From Thalassococcus sp. S3 (GTDB lineage Bacteria > Pseudomonadota > Alphaproteobacteria > Rhodobacterales > Rhodobacteraceae): 64,000 bases of DNA. Shown one piece after another: positions 1-8,629 of the stretch. A program made the translations under genes and the position numbers. The notes under the pieces were generated by a model. It worked only from the letters and a program-made list of their open reading frames with translations, made no database searches and was not told the origin of the DNA. The stretch is from positions 1-64,000 of the forward strand of contig NZ_CP022304.1 in the NCBI RefSeq assembly GCF_004216475.1. The letters are read 5' to 3'. The stretch's first letter is position 1, and every line of letters begins with the position of its first letter.

Positions 1-58
1 ATATCCACAGGCGCGCTTTCCAATACTCTAACGAACACAAAAAATCCGGTTTACTGGT

Positions 59-142
59 ATTGGGGGTCACTCTGGTTGTCCCCCATTGGTGGCCTTTTGT
101 CCCCCAATGGCTAGCAGATGTCCAGATCGTGTCCCCCAATAT
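59..142. repeat. Iteron-like GTCCCCCAAT repeats upstream of parA
   Basis: Three direct copies of GTCCCCCAWT start at 78, 99 and 131, and one inverted copy (ATTGGGGGTCAC) lies at 59-70. The flanking bases partly match too (GTCCCCCATTGG, GTCCCCCAATGG). Repeats of this sort just upstream of a partition operon may be replication iterons or binding sites for ParA/ParB autoregulation. Spacing is irregular (21 and 32 bp). No reading frame in 1-334 looks like a real gene; the rest of this stretch holds only the palindrome at 311. Confidence 0.4.
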
Positions 143-310
143 CGTGTTGGAAGGTCAAGGTATCCCGTTCTCCCGGTACACCCTTTGCCACCCGATATCT
201 TTCCGACGTGCCAGGCTCTTGCTGGCAATCCCGTCAATCCCCGCTCCCACCATATTGGCTTTTGCCTTTTTCGCAAATTCGCCGTAAATTCCGTTTGAGG
301 CAGAATTAGC

Positions 311-324
311 GTCCCCGCGGGGAC
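311..324. other. parS-like palindrome, copy 1 (24 bp before parA start codon)
   Basis: Perfect 14-bp palindrome GTCCCCGCGGGGAC immediately ahead of parA. Identical copies lie at 1319, 3185, 4360, 4729, 4753 and 32079, and a one-mismatch copy at 34668. Clustering around a parAB operon is what is expected of a ParB centromere site. The assignment as parS is inference from position and symmetry. Confidence 0.6.
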
Positions 325-334
325 AGGAGCAGAT

Positions 335-1630
335 ATGTACACCCATCAGGACCTGGCGCAGCTTCAGGCGCAATCGCTCAAGATGCAGGGCTTTATCCGG
401 CAGCAGACCTTCTCGCCCGAGAACGAAAAGACCCTGCGCCGCTTCTCCAGCTGGGAGGTTGCGGAGCTGATCTTCAAGGTGAACCAATCCACCCTGCGCG
501 GTCGTCTCGCCGCCGACCCCACCCTGCCCCAGGGCATTGTCGAGGAGGATGGCCGCCAGCGCTGGTACACGCTGGAAGAGATCAACACGCTCCGCCGCAA
601 GCTGCGCGTCAACCGCCGCTCCCTCATGCCCCCCCGGCCCGCCGGCAAGCGCGCCATGCGCGCCGCCATCGCCAACTTCAAGGGCGGCGCCGGCAAGTCC
701 ACCGTGGCGCTGCATTTCGCCCATGCCGCGGCCCTCGACGGCTACCGCGTCCTCTGCGTGGATTTTGACCCCCAGGCTACGCTCAGCCACTCCATGGGTC
801 TGTCGGACGTTGCCGAGGAATTCACCGTCTGGGGTATCATGGCTCGCGATCTGGGGCTTGAAACCGCGCGCATGAACGCCGCTGCCCAAGGCGCTGAGAG
901 CGGCACCACCCTGCCCCAGCGCCGCCTGCCCGCCTCCGTGGCCGAGATGGGTCTGACCGACCTGCGCGTCTCGGACTTCATCAAGCCCACCAACTGGCCC
1001 ACCATCGGCCTCGTCCCCTCCTGCGCCAACGCGGCCTTTGTCGAATTTGCCTCCGCTCAATACCGGCACATGAACCCCGAATGGTCTTTCTTCGCGGCCG
1101 TCTCCCGCTTCCTCGACCAGCTTCCGCCTGACGCCTATGACCTCATTCTCTTCGATTGCCCGCCTGCCATCGGCTACCAGTCCATGAACGCCGTCTTCGC
1201 CGCTGACATGCTCTACATCCCCTCCGGTCCCGGCTACTGGGAATATGACAGCACCACCTCCTTCATTGGCCAGCTCGCCGAGGCTCTGGAGGATCTCACC
1301 CGCTTCAACAACGGCCTTGTCCCCGCGGGGACAAAGGCCTTCGCCGATATCCGGTTCCTTCTCACCCGGTTCGAGCCCAACAACGATCTGCACCGCGCGA
1401 TGCAGCAGGCCTTCGTTAAGGTCTTTGGCGACAGAGTGACCGAGCACCCGATCGAAATGACCCGCGCGGTGGAGCAATCCGGCCGCTTCCTGTCGTCGAT
1501 CTACGAGATCGATTACCGCGATATGACGCGGGAAACCTGGCGCCGCGCGCGTGCGTCCTTCGATCAGGCCTATGAGGAATTCAAAACCCATGTCGCAGAC
1601 GCATGGGACCAGCTAGAGGAGGCCGCATGA
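335..1630 (+). CDS. parA: ParA-type partition ATPase (plasmid RepA/ParA family)
   Basis: Predicted 431-residue ParA/Soj-type ATPase that would segregate the replicon together with ParB and a centromere. The deviant Walker A motif FKGGAGKST lies at about residues 113-121. An aspartate-rich Walker A-prime region (DFDPQATLS) and the Walker B-like LILFDCPPAIG follow. The roughly 110-residue N-terminal extension resembles the DNA-binding, MerR-like domain of plasmid ParA proteins that autoregulate. A parS-like palindrome sits just before the start and another lies inside the gene at 1319. The stop overlaps the parB start by ATGA, so the two are translationally coupled. Chromosomal ParA proteins are usually shorter (about 260-270 residues), which favours a plasmid system. 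Confidence 0.9.
   Translation: MYTHQDLAQLQAQSLKMQGFIRQQTFSPENEKTLRRFSSWEVAELIFKVNQSTLRGRLAADPTLPQGIVEEDGRQRWYTLEEINTLRRKLRVNRRSLMPPRPAGKRAMRAAIANFKGGAGKSTVALHFAHAAALDGYRVLCVDFDPQATLSHSMGLSDVAEEFTVWGIMARDLGLETARMNAAAQGAESGTTLPQRRLPASVAEMGLTDLRVSDFIKPTNWPTIGLVPSCANAAFVEFASAQYRHMNPEWSFFAAVSRFLDQLPPDAYDLILFDCPPAIGYQSMNAVFAADMLYIPSGPGYWEYDSTTSFIGQLAEALEDLTRFNNGLVPAGTKAFADIRFLLTRFEPNNDLHRAMQQAFVKVFGDRVTEHPIEMTRAVEQSGRFLSSIYEIDYRDMTRETWRRARASFDQAYEEFKTHVADAWDQLEEAA
1319..1332. other. parS-like palindrome, copy 2 (inside parA)
   Basis: Perfect GTCCCCGCGGGGAC, flanked by TT and AA to give an 18-bp palindrome. It is read in parA as Val-Pro-Ala-Gly-Thr. Confidence 0.55.
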
Positions 1631-2703
1631 GCAAGCGCCGCATCTTCGACATCGATTTCGACATCTCATCCGAGGACAGCCCGCAAGGGCTGGACGAGGG
1701 CCAGGCAGAACCGCGCCGCGGCCCCATGGCCACCGCCATCTCCGAAAACGCCGAGGCCCTCACCGAACGCGCCACAGCCGAGGCCGCGATCCGCGCCGAA
1801 AACGACCGCCTCGCCCATGAATATGTGGCTCTGAAAAGGGACGGTCTGATCCAGGGCCGCATCCCTATCGACCGCATCAAGGCCGAGAAACTGACCCGTG
1901 ACCGCTCCACCACGCGCGACCCGGAGCTTGACGAACTCATCGCTTCCATCCGGGCTGTGGGCCTGTCCAACCCCATCCATGTGGAAGAGACAGAAACCGG
2001 CTATGAGCTGATCCAGGGCTTCCGCCGCCTCAGCGCCTACCGTGCGCTGCATGCTGAAACAGGCGCCACCGCCTATGCCACCATCCCCGCCACGCTCCAG
2101 GCCAAGGGCGCGGCCCGTGATCAGCTCTACCGCCGCATGGTCGACGAAAACCTCGTGCGCAAGGACATCTCCTTTGCCGAGATGGCCCAGCTCGCCATGT
2201 CCTATGCCAAGGAAACAGCCACCGTGATCGGTGAGGTGCCCGATGCCGTCGACCTTCTTTTTGCCTCCACTGGCCGTCAGAAACGCAGCTATATCCGTCA
2301 TTTCTGTCACCTGATCCGCATCCTCGGCCCCGCGCTGAAATACCCCGAGGTGATCCCCCGCGCGACCGGTCTGGCCCTTCTCAAGCGCCTCGATTCCGAC
2401 CCGCGCCTCGCCGGTCAGATCAAGTCTGTCCTGCAAAGCCGTCCCGACCGGGACGAGGCCGGCGAACTGGCCGTTCTGCGCGCCGCGGCAGAGGCGCCCC
2501 GCGGGGCGGCCAAGACCCCAGCCCGCCCGCAGCCCAAAAGCACCGCGAAAACCACGATCAAGCTCAACCGCCCCGAAGGTGTGGCCAAGTGCACCGCCGC
2601 CAATGGCCGGTTCGAACTGCAACTGGATCAGGATTTCAGCGCCATCGACCGGCGGCGGCTCGAAGCGGCAGTGCGGTCCTTCCTCGATCAGCTCAAGGGC
2701 TGA
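1627..2703 (+). CDS. parB: ParB-type centromere-binding protein
   Basis: 358-residue ParB/RepB-type protein. The ParB N-terminal nuclease-like fold is recognisable: DRIKAEKLTRDRS, then DPELDELIASIRAVGLSNPIHV, then the signature YELIQGFRRLSAYRAL (the ParB box II region, roughly residues 120-140). A helix-turn-helix region follows (LVRKDISFAEMAQLAMSYAKE and downstream). An Ala/Pro-rich linker leads to a C-terminal dimerisation segment. The ATG at 1627 overlaps the parA stop; the upstream in-frame start at 1603 lies inside parA and was not used. It is convergent with bchO, with a 16-bp overlap. It would bind the GTCCCCGCGGGGAC palindromes if those are parS. Confidence 0.88.
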   Translation: MSKRRIFDIDFDISSEDSPQGLDEGQAEPRRGPMATAISENAEALTERATAEAAIRAENDRLAHEYVALKRDGLIQGRIPIDRIKAEKLTRDRSTTRDPELDELIASIRAVGLSNPIHVEETETGYELIQGFRRLSAYRALHAETGATAYATIPATLQAKGAARDQLYRRMVDENLVRKDISFAEMAQLAMSYAKETATVIGEVPDAVDLLFASTGRQKRSYIRHFCHLIRILGPALKYPEVIPRATGLALLKRLDSDPRLAGQIKSVLQSRPDRDEAGELAVLRAAAEAPRGAAKTPARPQPKSTAKTTIKLNRPEGVAKCTAANGRFELQLDQDFSAIDRRRLEAAVRSFLDQLKG

Positions 2704-3563
2704 TCGGCCAAAAACCCCTGTATCAGAGCCGCAACGCGATCCGGTGCCTCTTCATGTGCGAGGTGGCCCAGATCCGGCAGCGTCACCGTCCGGCAATCCG
2801 GCATCCGCGCGGCAGCGCGGGCCGGGCTTGCCGGCGGCACTGTGCGGTCCCGCGCGCCTGTCAGAAAGAGGGCTGGCATGGCCAGCTTAGGCAACTCCTG
2901 CCTCAGATGATTGAGAGACCAACTGGCCATCATCAAAAGCGTGCCATCGACATGGTCGCGATCTCTGATCAACCGACGATAAAGCTGGAGGCCAATAGGG
3001 TCTAAATCAGACCCTGTAGAACGGATCAGAGCCGCGACGCGCTCCGGGCTGTCCGATGTGCGGGACACCATCTCTGCCGTGAACGGCGTCAGCGCGAGCA
3101 TCTTTGCCATCGCCGGGAACATAACGCTCGCCATACCTTTGAAATTCTCCAAGGCAGGGTTGATGCCAATAACGCGCGGCGCCTGTCCCCGCGGGGACAC
3201 CAGCCGGTGCGTGAGGTTCAGCGCCACAGCACCCCCTGCCGAGTGTCCGATGATTGCCGCCGGCTGCCAGCCTTCCTGCGCGCAGAGATTTGCGATGTCC
3301 TCGGTCGTGGCATGCAGCCCGCTGCGGTGTCTTGCGCCCAGTTGGGTCAGGCCCTGTCCGGGCAGGTCCAGCGATATAACGCGATGGCTCTGCGCGAGGA
3401 TTGGCGCCAATCCACGAAACGAATGCACGCTGCACCCCGTTCCGTGCAGCAGAAGCAGCGTTTCGCCTTGTCCCATCTCCTGCACATGCCAGCGATGGGG
3501 GCGGCAGAGGATCTGCCGGGAATGCTCAAGGAGGGGCCAATCGGCGGGCGGGGGCCAGCGCAT
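2688..3563 (-). CDS. bchO: BchO, magnesium chelatase-associated alpha/beta hydrolase
   Basis: 291-residue alpha/beta hydrolase of the BchO family, always found with bchI and bchD in photosynthesis clusters; its exact reaction is not settled. The oxyanion region HGTGCSVHSF (about residue 40), the nucleophile elbow GHSAGG (about residue 110) and a C-terminal LGHLAHEE carrying the expected histidine are visible. It is the last gene of the crtA-bchI-bchD-bchO operon and starts 3 bp after the bchD stop. A parS-like palindrome at 3185 is embedded in its coding sequence. Confidence 0.9.
   Translation of the reverse strand: MRWPPPADWPLLEHSRQILCRPHRWHVQEMGQGETLLLLHGTGCSVHSFRGLAPILAQSHRVISLDLPGQGLTQLGARHRSGLHATTEDIANLCAQEGWQPAAIIGHSAGGAVALNLTHRLVSPRGQAPRVIGINPALENFKGMASVMFPAMAKMLALTPFTAEMVSRTSDSPERVAALIRSTGSDLDPIGLQLYRRLIRDRDHVDGTLLMMASWSLNHLRQELPKLAMPALFLTGARDRTVPPASPARAAARMPDCRTVTLPDLGHLAHEEAPDRVAALIQGFLADQPLS
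3185..3198. other. parS-like palindrome, copy 3 (inside bchO)
   Basis: Perfect GTCCCCGCGGGGAC within the bchO reading frame, where it contributes the residues Val-Ser-Pro-Arg-Gly in the loop after the nucleophile elbow helix. Confidence 0.5.
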
Positions 3564-3566
3564 GGC

Positions 3567-5255
3567 TCACGCCTCGCTCAGCGCGCCGGTGACGGCGGCA
3601 GAGACCCGGGCCGCATCTGCGCGCGGCAGCGGCAGATAGGGCGCGCCCAGGGTGGCTGCGAGGCTTTTGAGCGCGGGTTGGGGCCGGTTCGACATGTCGA
3701 TCATCAGCCCGGGAACGGATTGCAGGCGCAGGGCGGTGGCCAGCGTTTCGCTGTCCTGCGCCGCGCGCTGTCGGTCGGGCGTGCCGTCCAGCGCGATATT
3801 CGCGCGCCCGTCCGTCATCAGCACTACCGTGGGGGTCAGGCCCTTCGAGCGGCTAAGCAGGGACAATTCGGCGGCGGCCTTGAGGCCCGCGGCCAGGGGT
3901 GTGCCGCCGCCGCCAGGCAGGGCGGCCAGACGGCGTTTGGTTTGCACGAGGCTGCGGGTCGGGGGAAGGAGGAGGTCTGCCTCCTCACCCCGGAACGCGA
4001 TCAGGGCGACGTGGTCGCGGCGTGCATAGGCTTCGCCGAGTAGGAGTTCGACGGCGCCTTTGGCCTCACCCAAACGCGACACGGCGGCGGAGCCGGAGGC
4101 GTCAACGGTGAAAATCAGCAGACGGTCGGAGGTCTCCTCGAACCGGCGCAGCCGGATGTCGCTGGAGCGGATGAGCAGACCGGGCGCGTCGGGTTGCGTA
4201 CGACGGCGGAGAGGTTGCCAGGGGGCGGCGGCGCGCAGGGTGGCCACGAGGTCGATCCGCGCGCGTCCATCGAGCCGTCCGGAGCGCGAGGGCAGGGGGC
4301 GTCCACGCCGGTTGCCTTTGCGCTTTTGTCCGGCGCCCGAGCCGCCCGATCGCCGCCCTGTCCCCGCGGGGACAAGCCCGTCCAGAAGGCCCGGCGGCAA
4401 GAGCGCCTTGACCGCTTCGACCATCATCTCGGCGGGGATCGCTTCGCCTGTTGTGCCGTCGTTGCCCGCATCGTCGGGCACGGATTGATCCTGCAGCGGG
4501 GCAGGGAGGTCCTCTGCTGCATCTTCGGGAATGCGGGTGGCGCGGGAGGGGTAGACCAAGGTGGCTGCTGTGGTGAGGTCATCATCGGTGACCTTTGTCC
4601 TGCCATTCATAGCGGCGTGCGCGCGGGCGCAGGAGAGGGCGAGAAGCGGTGCGCGGAGGCTGTCGATTCCGAAACGGGCCGCAAGAGAGACTAGGATTTC
4701 GGGGGACTTGTACGGGATTTTGACATCTGTCCCCGCGGGGACAGGTGGGGGTGTCCCCGCGGGGACAGTCATGTCGGCGATGCGCAGACCGTCGAGATCC
4801 ACATGGAAGGCGAGACGATCCGTCAGGGCTTTGGGGGCACGCTCATCGGGTTCGGCGCCTTCGTCGAGGAGGATCAGGGCGCTGCCGATTGCGGCGTCGA
4901 GATGTTGGGCGAGTTTGGCGGCGAGATCGGTGGGGATCCGTTCGGCCATGGTGGCCAAGATGATGCGGGGATGGCTGAAAAGTCCATCATTTTCAATCAC
5001 TTGAGAGGCTGCGAGCGTAGCGGAGATGTTGATGCCGCCGAAAAGCTGGTCGTCGCTGATCGTGGGGTGGATCTTGCGGATGGGCAAGGGCAGGCGGGGC
5101 AGGGCGGAGAGGAGCGCATCGCGGGCCGGGCCGGTGCGGGCGCGGATGACCATGCCGCCGAGGCCGCCGGGGTCTTGTGCGAGACACGCCAAAGCGGTCC
5201 AGATCAGGGCCGCTCCTTCGCCCTTGCGGGCGGCGTCGCGGGCGGGGGCGCTCAC
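3567..5255 (-). CDS. bchD: Magnesium chelatase subunit D
   Basis: 562-residue BchD, which forms the AAA+ motor of magnesium chelatase with BchI and delivers Mg2+ into protoporphyrin IX with BchH. The N-terminal AAA+-like domain lacks a clear Walker A motif, as is usual for BchD. A Pro/acidic linker (about 250-330) follows, then a C-terminal integrin-I/von Willebrand A domain with the metal-site signature DASGS. The GTG start at 5255 overlaps the bchI stop (GTGA); the longer frame upstream is a shadow of bchI. Three palindromes (4360, 4729, 4753) are embedded in the coding sequence, two of them only 24 bp apart and encoding a VPAGT-x3-VPAGT duplication. Confidence 0.93.
   Translation of the reverse strand: MSAPARDAARKGEGAALIWTALACLAQDPGGLGGMVIRARTGPARDALLSALPRLPLPIRKIHPTISDDQLFGGINISATLAASQVIENDGLFSHPRIILATMAERIPTDLAAKLAQHLDAAIGSALILLDEGAEPDERAPKALTDRLAFHVDLDGLRIADMTVPAGTPPPVPAGTDVKIPYKSPEILVSLAARFGIDSLRAPLLALSCARAHAAMNGRTKVTDDDLTTAATLVYPSRATRIPEDAAEDLPAPLQDQSVPDDAGNDGTTGEAIPAEMMVEAVKALLPPGLLDGLVPAGTGRRSGGSGAGQKRKGNRRGRPLPSRSGRLDGRARIDLVATLRAAAPWQPLRRRTQPDAPGLLIRSSDIRLRRFEETSDRLLIFTVDASGSAAVSRLGEAKGAVELLLGEAYARRDHVALIAFRGEEADLLLPPTRSLVQTKRRLAALPGGGGTPLAAGLKAAAELSLLSRSKGLTPTVVLMTDGRANIALDGTPDRQRAAQDSETLATALRLQSVPGLMIDMSNRPQPALKSLAATLGAPYLPLPRADAARVSAAVTGALSEA
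4360..4373. other. parS-like palindrome, copy 4 (inside bchD)
   Basis: Perfect GTCCCCGCGGGGAC in the bchD linker region, read as Val-Pro-Ala-Gly-Thr. Confidence 0.55.
4729..4766. other. Tandem parS-like palindromes, copies 5 and 6 (inside bchD)
   Basis: Two perfect GTCCCCGCGGGGAC copies at 4729-4742 and 4753-4766, centres 24 bp apart. Both are inside bchD and encode VPAGT followed by PPP and a second VPAGT. This is the densest cluster of the motif and a good candidate for a partition-complex nucleation site. Confidence 0.6.
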
Positions 5256-6256
5256 CCCAGAACGCTTTCGACGGTGCGGGTGACGCGGGTGCCCGAGCCT
5301 GCTTCGTCGAGGGGGTCGCGGCGGAGGCGGTGGGAGAGGGCCATGGGGGCCACGCTGCGTAGATGTTTGCGGGTGACGGTTTTGCGACCCTCCCAAGCGG
5401 CCAGCGCGCGGGCGGTGCGCAGGAGCGTGAGCTCGCCGCGTAGGCCGTCGGAGCCGAGGGCGACGCAAAGCTCGGCGCAGTCGCGGAGGATGGTTTTTGG
5501 GGTTCTGACCTCTGTCAGGGCCTGACGGGCGGCGAGGATGCGGTCGCGGGTCTTGGCGTCTTCGGCCTGCCAGCGGGTCAGGAAGGCGTCGCGGGTGTTC
5601 TCGTAGCTGTCGCGGCGGCGGATCACCTCTATGCGCTGGCCGATATCGGTAGGCGAGCGGACCTCGACGGAGAGGCCGAACCGGTCCAGCAATTGAGGGC
5701 GCAGTTCGCCCTCTTCGGGATTGCCGGAGCCGACGAGTACGAAGCGGGCGGGGTGGCGGATGGAGAGGCCTTCGCGCTCCACCACATTCTCGCCGGATTG
5801 GGCCACGTCGAGGAGGAGGTCGACGATGTGATCCTCAAGCAGGTTGACCTCGTCGATATAGAGATAGCCGCGATTGGCGCGGGCCAGGAGGCCCGGTTCG
5901 AACGCCTTCTCGCCCCGGGTGAGGGCGCGTTCGATATCGAGGGCGCCAACGACGCGGTCCTCGGTGGCGCCCAGAGGCAGGTCTATGACCGGGGTGGGGC
6001 GTGAAACCACCTGTTTAGAGCCTATTTCGGCCCAATCGGGGCAATCTTCGACGCGGGCGGAGTTCACTGGGCAGCCTTCGACCTGTTCGATGGGGGGCAG
6101 GAGCGCGGCGAGGGCGCGGACGGCGGTGGATTTGCCTGTGCCGCGGTCGCCGAAGACCAGCACGCCGCCGATGCCGGGGTCGATGGCGGTGAGCACCATG
6201 GCGCGTTTCATATCGGTTTGGCCGACGATGGCCGAAAAGGGGAAGGGCGCGGTCAT
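5252..6256 (-). CDS. bchI: Magnesium chelatase ATPase subunit I
   Basis: 334-residue AAA+ ATPase of magnesium chelatase (first committed step of bacteriochlorophyll synthesis). Walker [10 protein letters not shown] lies at about residues 33-41. Walker B is in [15 protein letters not shown], sensor-1 in [22 protein letters not shown], and the arginine-finger region follows. Length is standard for BchI (about 330-350). The start overlaps the crtA stop (ATGA) and the end overlaps the bchD GTG, so the operon is translationally coupled throughout. Confidence 0.96.
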   Translation of the reverse strand: MTAPFPFSAIVGQTDMKRAMVLTAIDPGIGGVLVFGDRGTGKSTAVRALAALLPPIEQVEGCPVNSARVEDCPDWAEIGSKQVVSRPTPVIDLPLGATEDRVVGALDIERALTRGEKAFEPGLLARANRGYLYIDEVNLLEDHIVDLLLDVAQSGENVVEREGLSIRHPARFVLVGSGNPEEGELRPQLLDRFGLSVEVRSPTDIGQRIEVIRRRDSYENTRDAFLTRWQAEDAKTRDRILAARQALTEVRTPKTILRDCAELCVALGSDGLRGELTLLRTARALAAWEGRKTVTRKHLRSVAPMALSHRLRRDPLDEAGSGTRVTRTVESVLG

Positions 6257-6963
6257 TGAGGTCTTTCCAAATGTCTAAGCGGGCTTTTTCCGCCCCATGT
6301 GCCCATGTCGCCGGTCACGGCGAAGCGGGCGTAAAGCTCTTCCCGGAACCAGCCTTCTTCTCGCACGGCCTGGATGGCACGGGCATGGGGTCCGGCAGGA
6401 TCACGGGCGAAATCGGCCATCTGCCGGGCGCCGGGCCAGATGGAGAAGGTGACTTGATGCAGGAGAGGGACCTCTCCGATCCCGATCTTGAAAATCACGT
6501 TGGGATCGGCTCCGATTACCGCGGAAATGTCGGGGACCTGCCCCCAGAACTTCCATGCAACCCGGGGTTTGACCGTGGCGCGGGTGAGGGCGGCGAGGGG
6601 GCCTTTCGGCTCGTCTTCGCTCACCTCGAAGGGCGCGACACCGGACCATTCCCCGCGTGCGGAGGTGGGGGTGAGGAAGACGGTCCAGTCTTCCTCCGCC
6701 CGGTGGCGGTAGCGGTTCCAGATGCGGGTGTCGGAGACCCGGGCGCGGGCTGTCGCGAGGTCTGGCCAGGTGGCCAGAATCGCATAAACGCCCGTGTTTG
6801 GCACGGGTGTGAAGCCTTCGCCGGTGCCCGATCCGCAGAGTTTCCAGAAGCCGATATCGGGCACGCGGGGCAGCGAAAAGCGGGCCGCGCCCATCATTCC
6901 AAGCGCCCAGGCCCGCGCCAGCGGCGCGCCAAAGCGGAAGAAGCTGAGCGAGACGGTTTGCAT
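6253..6963 (-). CDS. crtA: Spheroidene monooxygenase
   Basis: 236-residue CrtA, which oxidises spheroidene to spheroidenone, the red keto-carotenoid typical of aerobic Roseobacter phototrophs. The family regions SLSFFRFG at the N terminus, [11 protein letters not shown], and a C-terminal [14 protein letters not shown]...[12 protein letters not shown] are present. I chose the ATG at 6963 rather than the in-frame TTG at 6996, because the TTG would place the coding region over a PpsR box at 6991-7008. It leads the crtA-bchIDO operon and is divergent from crtI, sharing a 118-bp promoter region with two PpsR-type boxes. Confidence 0.93.
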   Translation of the reverse strand: MQTVSLSFFRFGAPLARAWALGMMGAARFSLPRVPDIGFWKLCGSGTGEGFTPVPNTGVYAILATWPDLATARARVSDTRIWNRYRHRAEEDWTVFLTPTSARGEWSGVAPFEVSEDEPKGPLAALTRATVKPRVAWKFWGQVPDISAVIGADPNVIFKIGIGEVPLLHQVTFSIWPGARQMADFARDPAGPHARAIQAVREEGWFREELYARFAVTGDMGTWGGKSPLRHLERPQ

Positions 6964-6990
6964 GAGGCGTGGCTTCGGCAGTGGCTTGGG

Positions 6991-7008
6991 TGTCAACCTA
7001 AGCTGACA
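6991..7008. promoter_or_regulatory. PpsR-type box in crtA-crtI intergenic region (site 1)
   Basis: TGTCAACCTAAGCTGACA fits TGT-N12-ACA exactly and lies 28 bp upstream of the crtA start. PpsR/CrtJ represses carotenoid and bch genes by cooperative binding to two such boxes; the partner is at 7045. Confidence 0.8.
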
Positions 7009-7044
7009 GAATTATCCTTGCAGGAAAACGAAGCTAAAGGCAAT

Positions 7045-7062
7045 TGTAAATCAAACTAGACA
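7045..7062. promoter_or_regulatory. PpsR-type box in crtA-crtI intergenic region (site 2)
   Basis: TGTAAATCAAACTAGACA, an exact TGT-N12-ACA match, 20 bp before the crtI start. Its spacing of 54 bp from site 1 means one repressor complex could serve both divergent operons. Confidence 0.8.
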
Positions 7063-7081
7063 GTCGTATCGTCATCCTATC

Positions 7082-8629
7082 ATGACTCGCGTTGATCCGA
7101 TCTCCCCGCCTCAGACCGGTTCCGTGCCGGATGCCCGTCCACATGCCATTGTCGTTGGCGCCGGTCTGGGTGGCCTTGCCGCCGCGATGCGGCTGGGGGC
7201 CAAGGGATATCGGGTGACGGTGATCGACAAGCTGGACGTGCCGGGCGGGCGGGGGAGCTGCATCCGCCAGGACGGCCACCGCTTCGATCTGGGGCCGACC
7301 ATCGTGACGGTGCCGCAGCTTTACCGGGAGCTTTGGGCGGCCTGCGGACGGGATTTCGATCAGGATGTGACGCTGAAATCGCTCGATCCCTTCTATGAGA
7401 TTCGCTGGCCGGATGGGACAAAGTTCGTGGCCCAGCACGACAGCGAAAAGATGCGCGAAGAGGTCGCTAAGATTAGCCCGGAGGATGTGAAAGGGTTTGA
7501 TCGCTTCCTCAGGGACAGCGAGGCGCGGTATTGGTTCGGGTTCGAGGATTTGGGCCGGCGCCCGATGAACGAGCTTTGGGAGCTGATCAAGGTGCTGCCC
7601 CGCTTTGCGATGCTGAGGGCGGACCGATCGGTTTATGCCCATGCTGCAAGGCGGTTCAGGGATGACAAGTTGAGGATGGCGTTTAGCTTCCATCCTCTCT
7701 TTATCGGGGGCGATCCGCTGCATGTGACGTCGATGTATATCCTTGTCAGCTATCTCGAAAAGCAGTTCGGTGTGCATTACGCGATGGGCGGGCTTGCGGG
7801 GATGGCGCAGGCGATGGGCCGGGTGATCGAGGATCAGGGCGGATCGCTTTTGATGCAGACGGAGGTGGACCGGGTGTTGATCCGGCAGGGCCGAGCGGCG
7901 GGCGTGAGGCTGGCGAGCGGGCTGGAGATGGGCGCGGATGTGGTCGTGTCGAACGCGGATGCGGGGCATACTTATGACCAGCTGATGAAGGATGCACCCA
8001 AGAGGCGCTGGACGCCCGGGAGGCTGAAGCGCACGAGGTGGTCGATGAGCCTGTTTGTCTGGTATTTCGGGACCAAGGGGACCCGAGGCAAATGGCAGGA
8101 TGTGGGTCATCACACGATCCTGAACGGGCCAAGATATCAGGGTCTGCTCAAGGATATTTTCATGAAAGGCAAGCTGGCGGAGGATTTCAGCCTTTATGTG
8201 CATCGCCCGTCGGTGACGGATCCGAGCGTGGCGCCGGAGGGGGACGATACGTTCTATGTTCTCAGCCCGGTGCCGCATCTGGGGCATGACAATGGTGTGG
8301 ACTGGAGTGAGGAGGCCGAACGCTACAAGGCCCGCGTGCTGAAGGTGCTGGAAGAGCAGATGACGCCGGGGCTGGGAGAGGCGATCAGCACGGAGGTCGT
8401 GTTCACGCCGGAGACGTTCAGAGACAGGTATCTCAGCCCGTTCGGAGCCGCGTTCTCCATCGAGCCGCGCATTCTGCAAAGCGCGTGGTTCCGGCCGCAT
8501 AACGTGAGCGAGGAGGTGCCGGGGCTTTATCTGGTGGGCGCGGGCACGCATCCGGGTGCCGGGGTGCCGGGCGTGATCTCGACGGCGGAAGTGCTGGGCA
8601 AGCTGGTGCCCGACGCGGTGCGGGCATGA
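7082..8629 (+). CDS. crtI: Phytoene desaturase
   Basis: 515-residue FAD-dependent CrtI, which desaturates phytoene to neurosporene (three steps in this pathway type). The N-terminal dinucleotide fold HAIVVGAGLGGLAAAMRL and the characteristic DVPGGRGSCIRQDGHRFDLGP are clear. The C-terminal bacterial-type phytoene dehydrogenase signature GLYLVGAGTHPGAGVPGV lies at about 485-502. It is the first gene of crtI-crtB-tspO. The stop overlaps the crtB start (ATGA). Confidence 0.96.
   Translation: MTRVDPISPPQTGSVPDARPHAIVVGAGLGGLAAAMRLGAKGYRVTVIDKLDVPGGRGSCIRQDGHRFDLGPTIVTVPQLYRELWAACGRDFDQDVTLKSLDPFYEIRWPDGTKFVAQHDSEKMREEVAKISPEDVKGFDRFLRDSEARYWFGFEDLGRRPMNELWELIKVLPRFAMLRADRSVYAHAARRFRDDKLRMAFSFHPLFIGGDPLHVTSMYILVSYLEKQFGVHYAMGGLAGMAQAMGRVIEDQGGSLLMQTEVDRVLIRQGRAAGVRLASGLEMGADVVVSNADAGHTYDQLMKDAPKRRWTPGRLKRTRWSMSLFVWYFGTKGTRGKWQDVGHHTILNGPRYQGLLKDIFMKGKLAEDFSLYVHRPSVTDPSVAPEGDDTFYVLSPVPHLGHDNGVDWSEEAERYKARVLKVLEEQMTPGLGEAISTEVVFTPETFRDRYLSPFGAAFSIEPRILQSAWFRPHNVSEEVPGLYLVGAGTHPGAGVPGVISTAEVLGKLVPDAVRA

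Noticed and set aside
1..9. ATATCCACA as a DnaA box
   Set aside because: One mismatch to TTATCCACA and at the very edge of the window; a single imperfect box is not enough to call an origin.
155..1591. 478-residue open frame on the minus strand over parA
   Set aside because: It is a codon-bias shadow of parA in GC-rich DNA; no family motif, and parA carries a full Walker motif set.
5252..5468. Long upstream start for bchD (633 residues)
   Set aside because: The extra 71 residues are Pro/Arg-rich and read through bchI; the GTG at 5255 overlapping the bchI stop fits the coupled operon.
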